A DNA stretch of 64,000 bases from Dermanyssus gallinae (Eukaryota > Arthropoda > Arachnida > Mesostigmata > Dermanyssidae). The notes under the pieces are model-generated. The model was not told the origin of the DNA, did not search any database, and saw only the letters and a list, made by a program, of their open reading frames with translations. The stretch covers positions 1 to 64,000 of the forward strand of contig QVRM01006573.1 of NCBI GenBank assembly GCA_003439945.1, written 5' to 3'. The position numbers and the translations under genes were made by a program. Positions 1 through 11,830 of the stretch are shown here, in pieces; the stretch's first letter is position 1, and the number at the start of each line of letters is the position of its first letter.

Positions 1-183
1 GCGTAGTGACAACAAAGATCAAACCGAAAAAAAAACAACAACAAATCAACACCAACAACTAATGTCTGACGCCGCCTTTACATAGTGATGTTGATGTCGA
101 TGAGAGATGATGTATGTGATTTATCCTTTGCGAACTTGTGAATTCGTAAACAGAAACAACAAAAAGGTTTTACAACTGTAAAC

Positions 184-453
184 TTACAAAAAGCACACAA
201 AACTATGTAAGGAAAATGGACAATTGGAGGTTGGCGGAGTACCGCATACATTCAAACAAAAAATGATTTCTGTTTTCGTTACAGAGTTTGTAACGTAACC
301 AGTAACTATTAACGTAACTATAACCCCAGCGATAGAAGAAAACAGATATACACATTTCGTCTTTCCCCGGTCCTTGACAAGAAAACATTGTGTCTTCTTC
401 TCTCCGCTTCGTTTACTCCCTTCCCCTTTCTCTTTCGCTATGTGTTGTGGCAT
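184..453 (-). CDS. Candidate small single-pass membrane protein, 89 codons
   Basis: Not recognised. The frame starts with ATG (MPQHIAKEKGEG), has about 35 mostly basic, hydrophilic residues, then a hydrophobic stretch near residues 36-53 (VYLFSSIAGVIVTLIV) that would span a membrane, then a short tail with three cysteines and a stop. The layout suits a type II membrane protein or its first exon. No convincing splice donor follows the hydrophobic stretch. Against it: the basic part comes from a purine-rich run that reads as a pyrimidine tract on the other strand, so the region could equally be intron end for a plus-strand gene. Codon pattern does not decide. Confidence 0.2.
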   Translation of the reverse strand: MPQHIAKEKGEGSKRSGEKKTQCFLVKDRGKTKCVYLFSSIAGVIVTLIVTGYVTNSVTKTEIIFCLNVCGTPPTSNCPFSLHSFVCFL

Positions 454-897
454 GTCATTGTTTTATTATTACTCCAGAATACTTCTATTACAAATCCCTT
501 ACAAATAATACTCGTATAGCTCTGGAAGTGCCGCGCGAAATAGCTAGAAAGAGTGATTGATTGATATAGGATAGAGATATGTGTGACTTGTTCAGCGATG
601 TCGGGTAACTCGCGACGTAAGTGGTATGCGCGGGTGCAGAAAAAGCTGTGCTCGCCGTGTTTTTTTCATTTATATGCTGCTGCCAGTGCTTCTGTGGGTC
701 GGCATTGATTTTCTAGGAGTCGACATCTCGGTGCAGCCCGGCCGCTGGATCTAGTCTGGAATGCGTGAATGCGGAATCGTTCACCAAGGTGCCTTGAGCA
801 TCTCCCTATCTGTAGACGACTGCACACCAACCACAATCACAGACAAGCAGCATCCCCACATGAAAGCCAACGACTTGCCATGTCAGCCAAGTGTTTT

Positions 898-928
<31 letters not shown>

Positions 929-1259
929 CTATTCTTTGTAGTCAATGTTGCTATTGTTGGCACTGGTAACATTATCGATCATTAAAGATGGTGTTTATAC
1001 TCTCACGGCAACGATCCGGAAGATGCATTAGGTTGTTTTAAGCTGTCACAACAATAGCCGTCGCATTGAAGTGGAATATTTATACTCAATGTTACCGTAT
1101 CACTACTAGAAGCTTTGTGCAATCAAAGAGAAGGTGTCTAAAAAAAGGTAGACGAACCACGTGGACGTGATTCGCTGACTGATACCGCCTAAAAGAGAGT
1201 CTAGCCTTTGGATTGGTTTGGAGATATCTTTTTGGAAAAATTAAATATTATAAACATAC

Positions 1260-1260
<1 letters not shown>
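454..1260. other. Mostly plain sequence, no gene seen
   Basis: Largely non-repetitive, AT-rich sequence with frequent stops in all frames. A TTG tract at about 897-930 gives short poly-Leu and poly-Val frames that I do not count as genes. Confidence 0.4.

Positions 1261-1294
<34 letters not shown>
1261..1294. repeat. (TA)17 microsatellite
   Basis: Pure TA alternation of 34 bp. Confidence 0.97.
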
Positions 1295-1297
<3 letters not shown>

Positions 1298-2848
1298 GGC
1301 GTTGCGCATTCGGCTAGCGCGTGTTGACAAAGCAGACGGGCGCAGCGTGCTCGTATTATCGGTGTCGCTGACCGTCACCCGCGTCGTCTCGTCCCGCCCT
1401 AGGAGGTTTCCTTCTTAGCCGTCCACGACGATGAGAAAGAAGTTCAAGACGAATCGAACCAAGCTGATACATACACCCTCACCTCCTCTCGGCGACATCA
1501 AGCTTCTACTTTTTGGCAGCAGCCAGTTGAGCAATGACACACGAAAGCATTTGTTCATGTTTGTGTGCGAGAGAGAGAAAGAGAGGGAGAGAAGGAGAAG
1601 TACTACAACATAATGCGGTCAGCGACAAAAATCCCCTAGGGCAGATAGTTTCGACAGAAAGAACGGCATTATGGCTTATATTGTCGATTTGCAAGCGGTT
1701 AAAACAATGCCAACAACAACAACAACAACGACGACGAACAGAACAGAACACTAACAACACGTCAAATGACAATGATAAGAATGACCCCAGGAAGCCAGAG
1801 TAAAAATCAGCAACGGCTTCCTCGTCCGATATTGCTAGTTCTGGAACAACTAGTGGTGAGGGGATGTTTCGGCACTCCACCATGTCTAACGTGAGCTTTA
1901 CCCGTCTGAACCTCAACTTCGACAGCGGCAATGCACTGTATCTATATGTTGTCGTTGTTGTCGTCGTTGTCGTTGTTGTCGTCGTCGTCTGATGACTAGT
2001 TAGGTGTTGGAAGTGGTTAATTGGTGAGAAGACACAAATTGCGCAGCGTTTTCTTCATGCTCTCGTTAGCCATGACCGTGACTCTCTACGTGTGCTGCTA
2101 GTGAGAGGCAGCTGACTCACCGAGCTCTGTACGGACGAATCGATGACCACAACACACACACGCTAACAACGCCACGACCACCAACAACACAACAACAACA
2201 ACAAAATCAAAAGCAACAATAACAACAACAACAACAACCGAAGGACTCATTAACGCGCGGTAGCGTAACGTACCCTGGTCTATGGTATGAGCATGATCGA
2301 ACTCTTCGGCCTTGAATGATGAGAAATTGTATCCGCCCGGTTATTAACATCATCGTCATCATCATTCGCGGCTCTATGACCGTCGCTGTTAATGTTGTTG
2401 TTACTGTTATTGTCGATATGTTGTTGTTGTTGTTGTTATTGTTGTCTATAGTTAACAAGCATCAATATGCCAATTGGCGTAACTTATTTCCCATCATCTT
2501 TCGCTTGTCGATATGCCATCTTCGCCTATTGTCTCAGTGAAATAAACAGCGTACGGCGCTAATAACAGAGCCACAACAACAACAACAGCCACAATGGTGA
2601 TTGCGAGGCGAGAAGGGGGTCTCTTTCTGTCTCTCTCTCTCTCTGTGCCTGTATGTATTTATAATGTATAGAACGAACGAACGGTGGTTGGTCGGTCGGT
2701 CTTTTTGATGACAGCGCGCTAGCGGTGGCGGCAGTGGCGGCGGCAAGAACTCCTTGTGTGGCTTTTCTTCCGTACACGTTCGTTTGTAAGTGAACGAACG
2801 AGCCTTGTCTATGATGACTGTGGGGGTGGTGTACATGTATACACAATT
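1295..2848. other. Interspersed triplet repeats, no firm gene
   Basis: Holds GA-rich sequence near 1570-1600, CAA/CGA near 1711-1740, TTG/GTC near 1943-1990, CAA near 2186-2240, TTG near 2395-2448, a CAA tract near 2573-2590 and CT near 2627-2645. Frames of 80-140 codons here are mostly built from these tracts. Confidence 0.5.
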
Positions 2849-2859
2849 ACACACACACA

Positions 2860-2902
<43 letters not shown>

Positions 2903-2907
2903 ATATG

Positions 2908-2942
<35 letters not shown>
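2849..2942. repeat. Compound (AC)n-(AT)n-(GT)n microsatellite
   Basis: AC alternation passes into TA alternation with scattered G or C interruptions and ends in GT alternation, so the ends are complementary. An 11-G run follows at 2965-2975. Confidence 0.95.
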
Positions 2943-3415
2943 AAGCGAGCGAGGGGATGTCTATGGGGGGGGGGGTGTGCTGTGTATCATGATGAGACGA
3001 CAGATCGAATAGATGGATATTTGGCCGGCGATTACGACGGCGACGACGACAACGACGACAACGACCGCAGCCACATGAAGATGATGACGACCACAGCTAC
3101 GACCGGCCGGCAGTCACTTGTTATAGATTCGTGTTGTTATTGCCGCTGCTGCTGGTTGGCCTGGTGTTTGCCTTTATTGGCCTATACATCTTCATCGAAT
3201 CAATCTAGATCGTCTCGTGATGATGATGATGAACATCATCATCACCACAGCACAGCAGCAGCAGCCGCAGCCGAAGACCACCAACCACCATCACCAGCGC
3301 GCGTCAGGGATAGCAGCTGGACTAATCGCACGCAGTTCTTGTCGTGGCAGGAAGAGCTGTTGCAGTACAAGCCAACCAAATCGTCGTGGTAATCCCAACT
3401 GCCGTGCGTGGCATC

Positions 3416-3432
3416 AACAACAACAACAACAG

Positions 3433-3470
<38 letters not shown>

Positions 3471-3512
3471 ACAGCAACAACAACAACAACAACAGCAACA
3501 GCAGCAGCAGTC
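3416..3512 (+). repeat. (CAA/CAG)n tract, poly-Gln in one frame
   Basis: About 97 bp of mixed CAA and CAG, the longest triplet tract in the window. One plus frame (3217-3519) reads through it as roughly 30 glutamines and stops three codons later. The frame upstream is low-complexity (Met, Ile, Thr, His runs), with no donor or other coding sign, so I treat it as a microsatellite. A true poly-Gln exon cannot be excluded. Confidence 0.9.
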
Positions 3513-3754
3513 TCAATAGCCCCATCCCCAGCAGCCCCACCAGCCCTCGACTAGGTGGCACCGAGTGTGGCCGAGGCCAGCAAGCATAGCCATACGTACC
3601 ATCATGAGCAAACAGTGGGCCCATTTTTTTTACTTTACGAAAACGACGCAGACAAACAGACAGACACATATAGAGTACATTTTACACGATTACATAGAAT
3701 TTAAGCGAGAGTTCGTCCTGCAATCTGCCACATGCATTTGTAATAGTCTCTGCT

Positions 3755-4200
3755 GCTGCTGCTGCTGTTGTTGTTGTTGTTGTTGTTGTTGTGCTCATAC
3801 ATTTATACTTCAATAAACATGCATGTATGTATGCTAGTATGCATATTTGTATAGATGTGCAAAGGCGATGAATCTGTGATCGCCAATATTGGCGGCATCC
3901 GAACCATCATCGCATAGCAGTCATCATCATGGTCACCAACATCAGCTTCATCGCCATCAGCCTCGTCATTGCCATCTTCATCTTCATCATCACCATCATC
4001 ATCATCACCATCATCACTATCAGTTCTGTATTGACCATGGTCATCATTGTCTTGAGACGTCCAATGAAGTAGTGGAGGTGATGGCATCATCGGTGTCGCC
4101 GATGCCGACACTAGGGAGCGCAACAGGTTGTTGTTGTTGTTGACGTTATTGTTGTTGTTGTTGTTGACGTTATTGTTGACGACGGTGATGTTATTGTGTT
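3755..4200. repeat. CTG/TTG, ATC/CAT and TTG tracts
   Basis: CTG passing into TTG at 3752-3791, an imperfect CAT/ATC-rich stretch from about 3895 to 4030, and interrupted TTG at about 4126-4190. They yield His-rich frames on one strand and Asp-rich frames on the other. Confidence 0.85.
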
Positions 4201-4400
4201 GACGGTGGCGTCGGGGCCTCCGTGAAAGCGACGCGATGACTCGAACCGAACCGAACGAGTGAGTGAGTGAGCGGCCAACTGACCGACCAGGCCTGACACT
4301 CGTTTAAGTTGACGATCTCGTTGCTGTAGCTGCTGTTAGCAGCGCTATCCCCTGCGTGCCAAACGCGCTTGTCAATGAATGAACGGTGTATACGTACGCA

Positions 4401-4402
<2 letters not shown>

Positions 4403-4457
<55 letters not shown>
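4403..4457. repeat. (TA)17 joined to (GA)10
   Basis: Two dinucleotide arrays abut without a spacer: TA to 4436, then GA to 4457. Confidence 0.96.
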
Positions 4458-5305
4458 CAAGCTCCTCATAGTTGCCTCTACGTCTGAGGAAGAAGAACGG
4501 CAATCTCTGCTGCTGCATAAGAAATAGCAGTAGCATAATCATCATCCTCAGGCTCGAGCTCCAGGTGGCAGCGTCACTATTATTGCGAATGCTGTTGTTA
4601 CATTCGCCAAACATAGCACCTGGGAGCCTAACGCCGTCGACATAGCTCTGATGGACACTTGTGTATAGTAAAGTGTCGTCTAAATAAAACAAAATGAAAT
4701 GTCGCAGGAGTACGCCAGGTTAAACAACGCCTTAGTTAATAATTTGACTGTAACTTCAATCGAGACGAGATACATATGGTGAAGTAATATCGTGTCTCAC
4801 GCAATATGATTGAGAACGAGCATAAAAGTGGAGAATGAAATAGAAGGATGGTGGGGACAAAAAGATATTGCAGTAAAGTGAGGGGTTCAATGGTGGACAA
4901 CACTAGATGAGGGCGTCGGCGGCCCAGCATGGATTTCGCTGCAGTCGGTGTTGTTTGATGTCGTGCGTCGGCGATGAGGACACGTCGCCTTCATGAATCA
5001 CCACAAGAAACTCACTCACACGTACGCGGACATCCTGTGTCCGATACCCCCCCCACCCCTTACCCTGCCGCTATTCGATGCCCCCGCTTTATGCATAGCC
5101 GTTTTAGTTTCCACCAATTTCTCAATTTGCATACAGCGCAATTAAGCTAGCTTGGCGTATTCTAGTGGGAACAGACATCGTTCGAACAATGTCGAACCGA
5201 ACACGACGACACATCCTGCAGCCAAATTCGTGCGTTTGCGATGCGTGCATTGGCAGTGTTTTATTTAATTCGCTCTGTTTTTATCTATATAGTAAACGTG
5301 ACTAA
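4458..5305. other. Repeat-poor stretch, no gene seen
   Basis: Nearly free of simple repeats except a C-rich run near 5047-5060. A 64-codon minus frame (4736-4930, ATG, two hydrophobic patches) has no supporting splice or start context, and I do not call it. Confidence 0.4.
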
Positions 5306-5318
5306 TATTATATATATG

Positions 5319-5395
<77 letters not shown>
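5306..5395. repeat. Long (TA)n array
   Basis: Imperfect TA for the first 16 bp, then about 74 bp of pure TA; one of the longest arrays in the window. Confidence 0.97.
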
Positions 5396-5398
<3 letters not shown>

Positions 5399-5593
5399 AG
5401 AAAACGGACGCCACGCGAACATGATATAATATGACCGCAAATCGATGGAGCATTTTAATTGTTTCGCCATAGCAATACGCAGGGTTTCTTTGCAGACACA
5501 TTTTCTACTTACTATTACTACTACTTTGTGGCGATTATGACAGCTGTATTTTGATGCAACCTGATATCATTAACAAGCAATATTACTGTGCAG

Positions 5594-5803
5594 GGTCATG
5601 TCGTGCAAAGTGGCCGGATTAATATTGATTTCAAAAAGTCACCTCTGGACACGTTCGCCTGCTTGACAAAATCGGCCCTAATCGGTCGTCACCTACTGCC
5701 GTTAGTTTATGGCGTCACACTAAGGTCGATTTCCGATGCGACAGCGTGGCCTGACGTCTCGTTTGTACGAAGGCCAACCAGCGTTATCTGGTCGATTGCA
5801 TAA
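5594..5803 (+). CDS. Candidate terminal coding exon, 69 codons plus stop
   Basis: Not recognised. A good 3' splice site precedes it: branch-point-like TTAAC about 20 bases upstream, then TATTACTGTGCAG before base 5594. The frame begins at a codon boundary (GHVVQSGRINIDF...), runs through non-repetitive sequence with a normal residue mix and no low-complexity run, and ends in TAA at 5801-5803 (...SVIWSIA). It would be the last exon of a plus-strand gene entered in phase 0. No upstream partner is evident, because a 74-bp TA array and AT-rich sequence lie just before it. No canonical polyadenylation signal follows at once; a GA tract begins at 5813. Confidence 0.3.
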   Translation, partial: GHVVQSGRINIDFKKSPLDTFACLTKSALIGRHLLPLVYGVTLRSISDATAWPDVSFVRRPTSVIWSIA

Positions 5804-6430
5804 ATAGCAGAGCGAGAGAGAGAGAGAGAGTGAAAGCATTTCGATTTGTGTTTAGCAGTCTAGGTTCCTCTCATGTACAGGTGGGCCACCATCGCGCACG
5901 GCTACCATTGGTGTGCCTGCTACATCAAGTACTGCGGGTATTACTATTCTTACTACAGGTACCCCCTACACCTGCTACCCCCTCCCCCCTCTTCCCCAAC
6001 GGTTGTTGCTGCTATTGTTGTTGTTGTTGCTTGCTTGCTACTGCCACCTACATTGACGCGGCAGCTCGAGTCGTGAGTAGTGTGTGTGTGGGTGAGTGAG
6101 TGTGTGTGTCTATGAGTGTGCGTATCTATGTGCGGGTGTGAGAGCTATCTCTATCGTTAGCCAGTCTCGGTATCTGTCTGTCTGTCAGCCAGCGAGCGAG
6201 CGCGAGGAGATGGTTGGCCTGCCACTTGGTCAACCAGCGGCAGGGAGTGGTCCTGTCCAGCGGATGAGTGAACGTCGTCGGCAGAAATAGCAGCGGTTGT
6301 ATGAGCAACAACAGCGGAACAAGTGGTGGACAACAAACGGAACAAGCTGCTTGCTGTGTTGATCTTCGATGACACGGATGTATGTGCACGCGCTGACCAA
6401 CGACTAGTAGAAACACCAACAACGACGACG

Positions 6431-6463
<33 letters not shown>

Positions 6464-6521
6464 GCAGCAGCCCCAACAACGACAACAAGCATAACATAAG
6501 CAGCAACAGGTATCGATCGAC

Positions 6522-7043
6522 CTAAGGGAACCCCACTAGGTTGATTGAGAGATGGTGAAGCGGGAAAACAGAGGAATAAGGGAGTGACGGGGCGAAACAG
6601 GAAAAATATCTATCTACTTCATCGGCGACGACCATCCTCGCCCCGACGAGCATCACCCTCCAGAATCCGCATCGCCCCGTTCGACCGGGAGATGTCGTCC
6701 CCGTCGCTTCCGCCCCCGCTACGAGAAGGCTCAATCTGTGTCTAGTCATAGAAATGCGTCGTCTTTCTCGATCGATCGATCGACGCGCATTGCGCGCACG
6801 GGGTTTCGAAAGGTCTACGGCTACAGTTCGTAGACTCGACGAGAACGTGGTGGGACCTCGTCCGGTCGTACGGGTCCTCGACGACGTTGGCAGGACGTTG
6901 ACGACGACGACGACGAAGCTGTCCGATGTCCGATCGGCCCTCGCATGCCGACTTCGAAGAGCGGGACAAGAGTTTCTTCGTCCTGTCGCACCAGGTTGCC
7001 CTTTTCCTTCTGCTTCAGTCCCTTCTCCTCTGTCTACCCCCAA
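6522..7043 (-). CDS. Open frame of 173 codons in GC-rich island (alternative to plus-strand frame)
   Basis: Not recognised. One of the longest frames nearly free of simple repeats; only a GTC run gives a short poly-Val segment (SFVVVVVNV). The residue mix is Arg/Gly/Ser/Thr-rich with a more ordered C-terminal half (GFWRVMLVGARMVV). The frame opens at TTG; the first internal ATG is near residue 98. It overlaps the 102-codon plus-strand frame at 6754-7062 and at most one is real. I slightly favour the plus strand because that frame has an ATG in good context. Confidence 0.2.
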   Translation of the reverse strand: MGVDRGEGTEAEGKGQPGATGRRNSCPALRSRHARADRTSDSFVVVVVNVLPTSSRTRTTGRGPTTFSSSLRTVAVDLSKPRARNARRSIDRERRRISMTRHRLSLLVAGAEATGTTSPGRTGRCGFWRVMLVGARMVVADEVDRYFSCFAPSLPYSSVFPLHHLSINLVGFP

Positions 7044-7062
7044 CTCCTACACCACAGGCTGA
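6754..7062 (+). CDS. Candidate small protein, 102 codons
   Basis: Not recognised. A complete frame from ATG (preceded by GAA, purine at -3) to TGA. After an Arg-rich start the middle reads RLDENVVGPRPVVRVLDDVG with G-rich first codon positions, a short poly-Thr run from ACG repeats, then LACRLRRAGQEFLRPVAPG and a Pro/Ser-rich end. No signal peptide or membrane segment. The region is GC-rich, repeat-poor and flanked by microsatellites, as expected for a small gene island. The opposite strand carries a 173-codon frame, so strand is uncertain. Confidence 0.3.
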   Translation: MRRLSRSIDRRALRARGFERSTATVRRLDENVVGPRPVVRVLDDVGRTLTTTTTKLSDVRSALACRLRRAGQEFLRPVAPGCPFPSASVPSPLSTPNSYTTG

Positions 7063-7608
7063 TATATCCTGATCTCACTCACCCCGTGTCTATTTCGCGC
7101 GCGTGCTGTGCGTGATCGCCCCGTGGCCAAGCGCCATCCGATCGACTCGTCTGGGCCGCCGCCCGGGCCTATGTCATCGCGTTGTTGTTGTTATTGCTGT
7201 AGCGGTGCCTGCTGCTGCTGCTGTTGTTGTTGTCGACAGCGGCAGGAATTTTCTTCCGCCGCTGGTCATCGCCAACCCATCATGTGAGCATGCGAGCGTC
7301 GTCGCATCCTCGGCCGATTCGTCTGTCTGTCTGTCTGACTGACCGCCCGCCCGTCCGTCCGTCCGTTCAATCTATTTGAAAAGAATCGATCACCGCACGA
7401 TGAGCGCTGCCACCAGGTCCGCAGCGCCGCCGTCGCTACATCTTCACGACGGGGTGCGAGACGGAACAGTCCGAAGGCAGCCCATCCTCTCCGACTGCAA
7501 CAGCAGCTTCTTAACAGCAACAAAAATGAACTACAGTGCCGGTCGCTGCAAGCCCGTGAAGATGAAGTTCCGCTCCATGTGTCCTTCCACCTCTCTCTCT
7601 GTGTCCGC
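7063..7608. other. Mixed sequence with TTG/GTC and tetranucleotide runs
   Basis: TTG/GCT/CTG-rich near 7182-7232, then short (CTGT) and (GTCC) runs near 7320-7365. No supported gene. Confidence 0.4.
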
Positions 7609-7641
<33 letters not shown>

Positions 7642-7665
7642 GTATATATATATATATATATATAT
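7609..7665. repeat. (AT)n array with two interruptions
   Basis: About 57 bp of AT alternation with a TT and a TG break. Confidence 0.96.
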
Positions 7666-7962
7666 GCGTAAATGCATGCATACACACATGACAGCGTGTG
7701 TAACTTTAACGTGTAATTCGTTTACGTAGCCGTCAATAGGGACGTCATCCGACGTCAACGGCCGTTGCTCATTGAACGTGTACACTTTCCGAATCATGCC
7801 ACCTCAGTTCGAAGGGCGATGGCGCCGCCTCTGCTTCACCGCTCCCACCGACCGATAATGAACATCAAACTGTCCAGCACAGCTTGCACCTCCTTATTTC
7901 TCTACTGATTTTGTTGCCATTGTACTCAATGTAAACATATAGTCCGCGCCACGTTGACGAGA

Positions 7963-7995
7963 TATGCCTAACTGTTGTTAGAACAGTTAGGTATA
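7963..7995. repeat. Short inverted repeat (hairpin) next to a TA array
   Basis: CCTAACTGTT (7967-7976) and AACAGTTAGG (7982-7991) are perfect complements round a 5-base loop. Three more outer pairs form after one mismatch. The long TA array begins 10 bp later. Confidence 0.8.
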
Positions 7996-8001
7996 ACTGT
8001 T

Positions 8002-8011
8002 TATATATATA

Positions 8012-8082
<71 letters not shown>
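8002..8082. repeat. Long (TA)n array
   Basis: About 81 bp of TA alternation with two interruptions. Confidence 0.97.
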
Positions 8083-8243
8083 CTTTCTATAAACTTAGAA
8101 TCTAACCGGAAAACTACAAGTATGGCGTTAGTTGTAATGTCTTCATTGGCCAAATTGCAAACGTCGTCATTTGACAGCACACTGCAGGGGAATACAACAG
8201 GAATCCAACGACCAGGAACAGAACAAGAAAGCGCGCAGCGGCG

Positions 8244-8263
8244 ATAATAATAACAACAACACC

Positions 8264-8297
<34 letters not shown>

Positions 8298-8328
8298 CCA
8301 ACAACAACAACAACAACAACAACAACAT
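8244..8328. repeat. (AAT)-(AAC/ACC)n tract
   Basis: ATA/ATAA start passing into about 75 bp of AAC units with two ACC units. Gives poly-Asn or poly-Thr on plus, poly-Val, poly-Leu or poly-Cys on minus. Confidence 0.95.
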
Positions 8329-9350
8329 TCCACGGAAGCTCGCGACAACACCAAGCAAACCAAGCAATGCTGGTAACACTTTTAGCGTTGCTAATCACTG
8401 CAACGAACAAGCTGGTTTAGATATCGGACAATTATCGAAGCGGTACGGTACGTGCTATTTATTACAAGTTGTAAGTGATTGTTTTAGTGTTTGTCTTTGT
8501 TAGCTGGCTAATCGTTGAAAAAGTAAAGTTAACGCATCAAGAATCTCAACAAACGCTTGGCAATCAGCAGCAGCAGCAGTTTAATTATACGGACGAAACT
8601 GGCAATGTGCTTTTTAAGCACGGCTGCTATAAATTGTGTTCTGTACTGCTTCCATGTACTTTATCAGTTAGCTCAGTTTGTTTTGTATATGTCATTGTCG
8701 TTGTTGTTGTTGTTGTTGTTGTTGTGTTTGCGTGCCACATAATTGTCGATAAGGTCATTCGGTTATTGTTGTTGTTGTTAGCATTATTTTTGTTGTTGTT
8801 GCTCCTGCTGTCACTTTAGTGGCTGCTCCGTGCCCTATTGCCGATGCTGCTGCTGACGCCATTAGAGTTATTATAGCCATAGACGCTGCAAACGTGTCTG
8901 ATGCGTGTTGCGCTTATTAGTAGTTACTCAACGGTGCTAACGCTGATGCTGCTGTTGTTGTCGTCGTCGTCGTCGTTATTGTTCGACATTTGCGGTTGGT
9001 TTCTTTTTGTCGTCTGTTGCTTACGCGAACGCACAGGCTGTTTCTTTTCGTAGGTTTTTTTTTGTTCATTGGTGTGTCGATGGCACGATTTAACGCTGCA
9101 TTATTGCGTTCTTACTAGATGCAATTGTTATCCGCATTACTGCCGATATGGTTGTCGTTGTTGTTCTTGTTTTTCTTGTTGTTGTTGTTGTTGTTGCTGT
9201 TGTTGTTTGTGCTGCCACCGCTGTTTAATGATGCCCATATTGCTGTCGTCGATGTAAAGCTCATTGTACTTTTAATAATTGCCGTAGTAGTAAAAGTGTT
9301 GTTGCTGTTGTCTTTGCTGTTGGTATCTTATATTTTCGTCGCTGCCGTCA

Positions 9351-9381
<31 letters not shown>

Positions 9382-10533
9382 AATGTGCGCGCGCATGTGT
9401 TTATATGGATGTAGTTGCCGTTCGGCATTGGCGGGCCCGGATCCCCTACGGAGCTGAGCGTAGCGACTCCGATTGTCGCCCACGCCGAATCGACGGCACC
9501 GCTGCGGTGGTGCGTAGGCGGTCAGCCTTACGTCGTTGTTGTTAATACGGTCCGATCATGTTCATCACCAATACCGCCATCGCCATCAGCATCATCATCA
9601 TCATCACCATCAACATAATTATTAGCATCTTCAGAATCACCGCCATCATCCCCATTATCATGATGATGATGAGGATGAGGATGAGGATGATGGTTCTCAT
9701 CATCATCATCATCATCTTCATCATCATCTTCACCATTAGCCTTCCGCGGGCGTCTACATACACTACGCGACGCCACATGGCGGGGTAGCGTAGGGTAGAC
9801 ACCACGGAGCACCGTACGACGCATACGGAACTGAGAGCAACACGGACGGCGCATACATACGAGTACACACCCAACCTCCCTTTTTCCAGCCTCCCAGTTT
9901 CCCCGCTTTCCGTCCCATCCGTGGACGACGCCGAATTACATCTACAGAATAACGAATGGCATGATACGGTGGCACAACGCCGCTAGAAACAGCAGAAACA
10001 GATCGCCGCTGCGGCGATCGTGATGATGATGATGATGGTGATAGTAGCAGTGCTGGCGGTTGTACTTCGATGGTACTACGTAGGGAAGAGGGTTGTGAGG
10101 GTGGGGGTTGTTTGGTTGTGGTTGTGGTTGTTGTTGTGGTGGTGGTGGTGATGATGATCATGATGGTACTAGTGGTATTATCATTGCTGTTGTGTGTGGT
10201 GGTGGTGGTGGTGGTGGTACGTTGTTCTTGTTGTAGTCGCTCCCGTAGCAGTAGTCACATCATCGCGTAGTAGTGCAGCAAGTAGTGCGTGCCGTGGTAC
10301 TTGGTGGCGATGAAGCGCACTGTTTGCTGCTGCGGGCGATGGTGATGTTTTTCTTGCTGCTGCTGCTGGTGGTGGTGGTGATGGTTGTTGTGGTACTTCG
10401 GTGACGGCAGCATGCCAATTGCCGGAGCCAAGACACAGTTGTTGTCGTCGTCGTTGTCGTCGTTGTCGATTGGTCAGACCGAATTGTCGCAGTCGCCACT
10501 GGTACGGCTTCAATTGATGATTGTGCCGTCTGC

Positions 10534-10583
<50 letters not shown>

Positions 10584-10822
10584 CGAACGACGACTGACGA
10601 CTTTGACGTTGTTCGTGTTGGTGTGGTTAGTTCCGCCAATGCAAGTCGGAACAAGGACTATGCGTAACGTACATATATCGGCTATAGCGGTTGTAGTGAT
10701 CATCGGGGCGACCGTCGTCGCAATCGTCTTTGTTGTTTGTTGTTTTTGTTGTTGCTGCTGCTGCTGCTGTTGCTATTGTTGTAGTTGTACTAGTCGTCGT
10801 TGTTGTTGTCGTTGTTGTTGTT

Positions 10823-10867
<45 letters not shown>

Positions 10868-11005
10868 CTTACTGTAGTGATAATGATGGTGATGATGATG
10901 ATAATACTGGTAGATGATAGACGGCCATCCTTTTCGGCCGTCCAGTCACTGTTGGTGCTGGTGAACGAACACTGGTGAATACGCCGACTACAAAATGATG
11001 GCAGC

Positions 11006-11047
<42 letters not shown>

Positions 11048-11538
11048 AACAGCAGTGCCGACCACACCAATAAGTTGGGCTCGCCAATTACAGAAATAAT
11101 AGTAGAAGCGTGTCAATGGGCGCGCGACGCGTCTGTTCGTTCGTTCGACCGCCGCCGCCGCCTCCCACCGCCGCGCGTCCGTCCGCGCGTTTGACCATTC
11201 ATTCGGCCAGTCGGCCCTCTGACCGGCCCGCGCTTCAATCGAATCCTTCCCACCGCTGCTGCCACGGACATTGCAACAGAACAACAACAACAACAACAAC
11301 AACAGCAACAACAACAGCAACAACAACAACAACAACAGCAACAACGCAACCGCAACAACAACAGCAACAACAGGCCAGGGCAGACCACTGCCGCCGAAGA
11401 TAATCATTACAGCCAACAGTATTACCAGCAGCAGCAGCACCACCAGCATCACCATCATCATCATCATCATCATCCACCACTACAACCAACACGACCCATA
11501 GTCAGTAGCATGAACAGCAGAAGTACAGCAACAACAAC

Positions 11539-11571
<33 letters not shown>

Positions 11572-11798
11572 CGTTTCGTCTGTGGTCAGCGTTCGTCTCA
11601 GTAGCGCAGTGGACAGACATGAGCTCCACCGAGGGAGGGCGGCGACTTCGATGATTCTCTGCCATCGTTAGCTGTTACTGTTGCTGCTCTTGTTGTTGTT
11701 GTTGCTGCTGCTCTTGTTGTTGTTGTTGTTGCTGCTGCTGTTGTGGTTACTGATGTTGTTATTGCTGTAGATGCGGTCGCTATTATTATTATTGTTGA

Positions 11799-11830
<32 letters not shown>

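Noticed and set aside
2715..2785. 71-bp Gly-rich exon between TTTTTGATGACAG and GTAAGT
   Set aside because: Splice sites are good, but the frame is a GGC-repeat product and the reverse strand is Pro-rich from the same repeats; too weak to call.
2790..3392. 200-codon plus frame with YIYIYI and DDDD runs
   Set aside because: The frame reads through a TA compound array, GAC and GAT tracts and a G run; no protein-like core.
3217..3519. Poly-Gln protein
   Set aside because: The flanking frame is low-complexity and stops three codons after the repeat; the same repeat occurs throughout the window in all frames.
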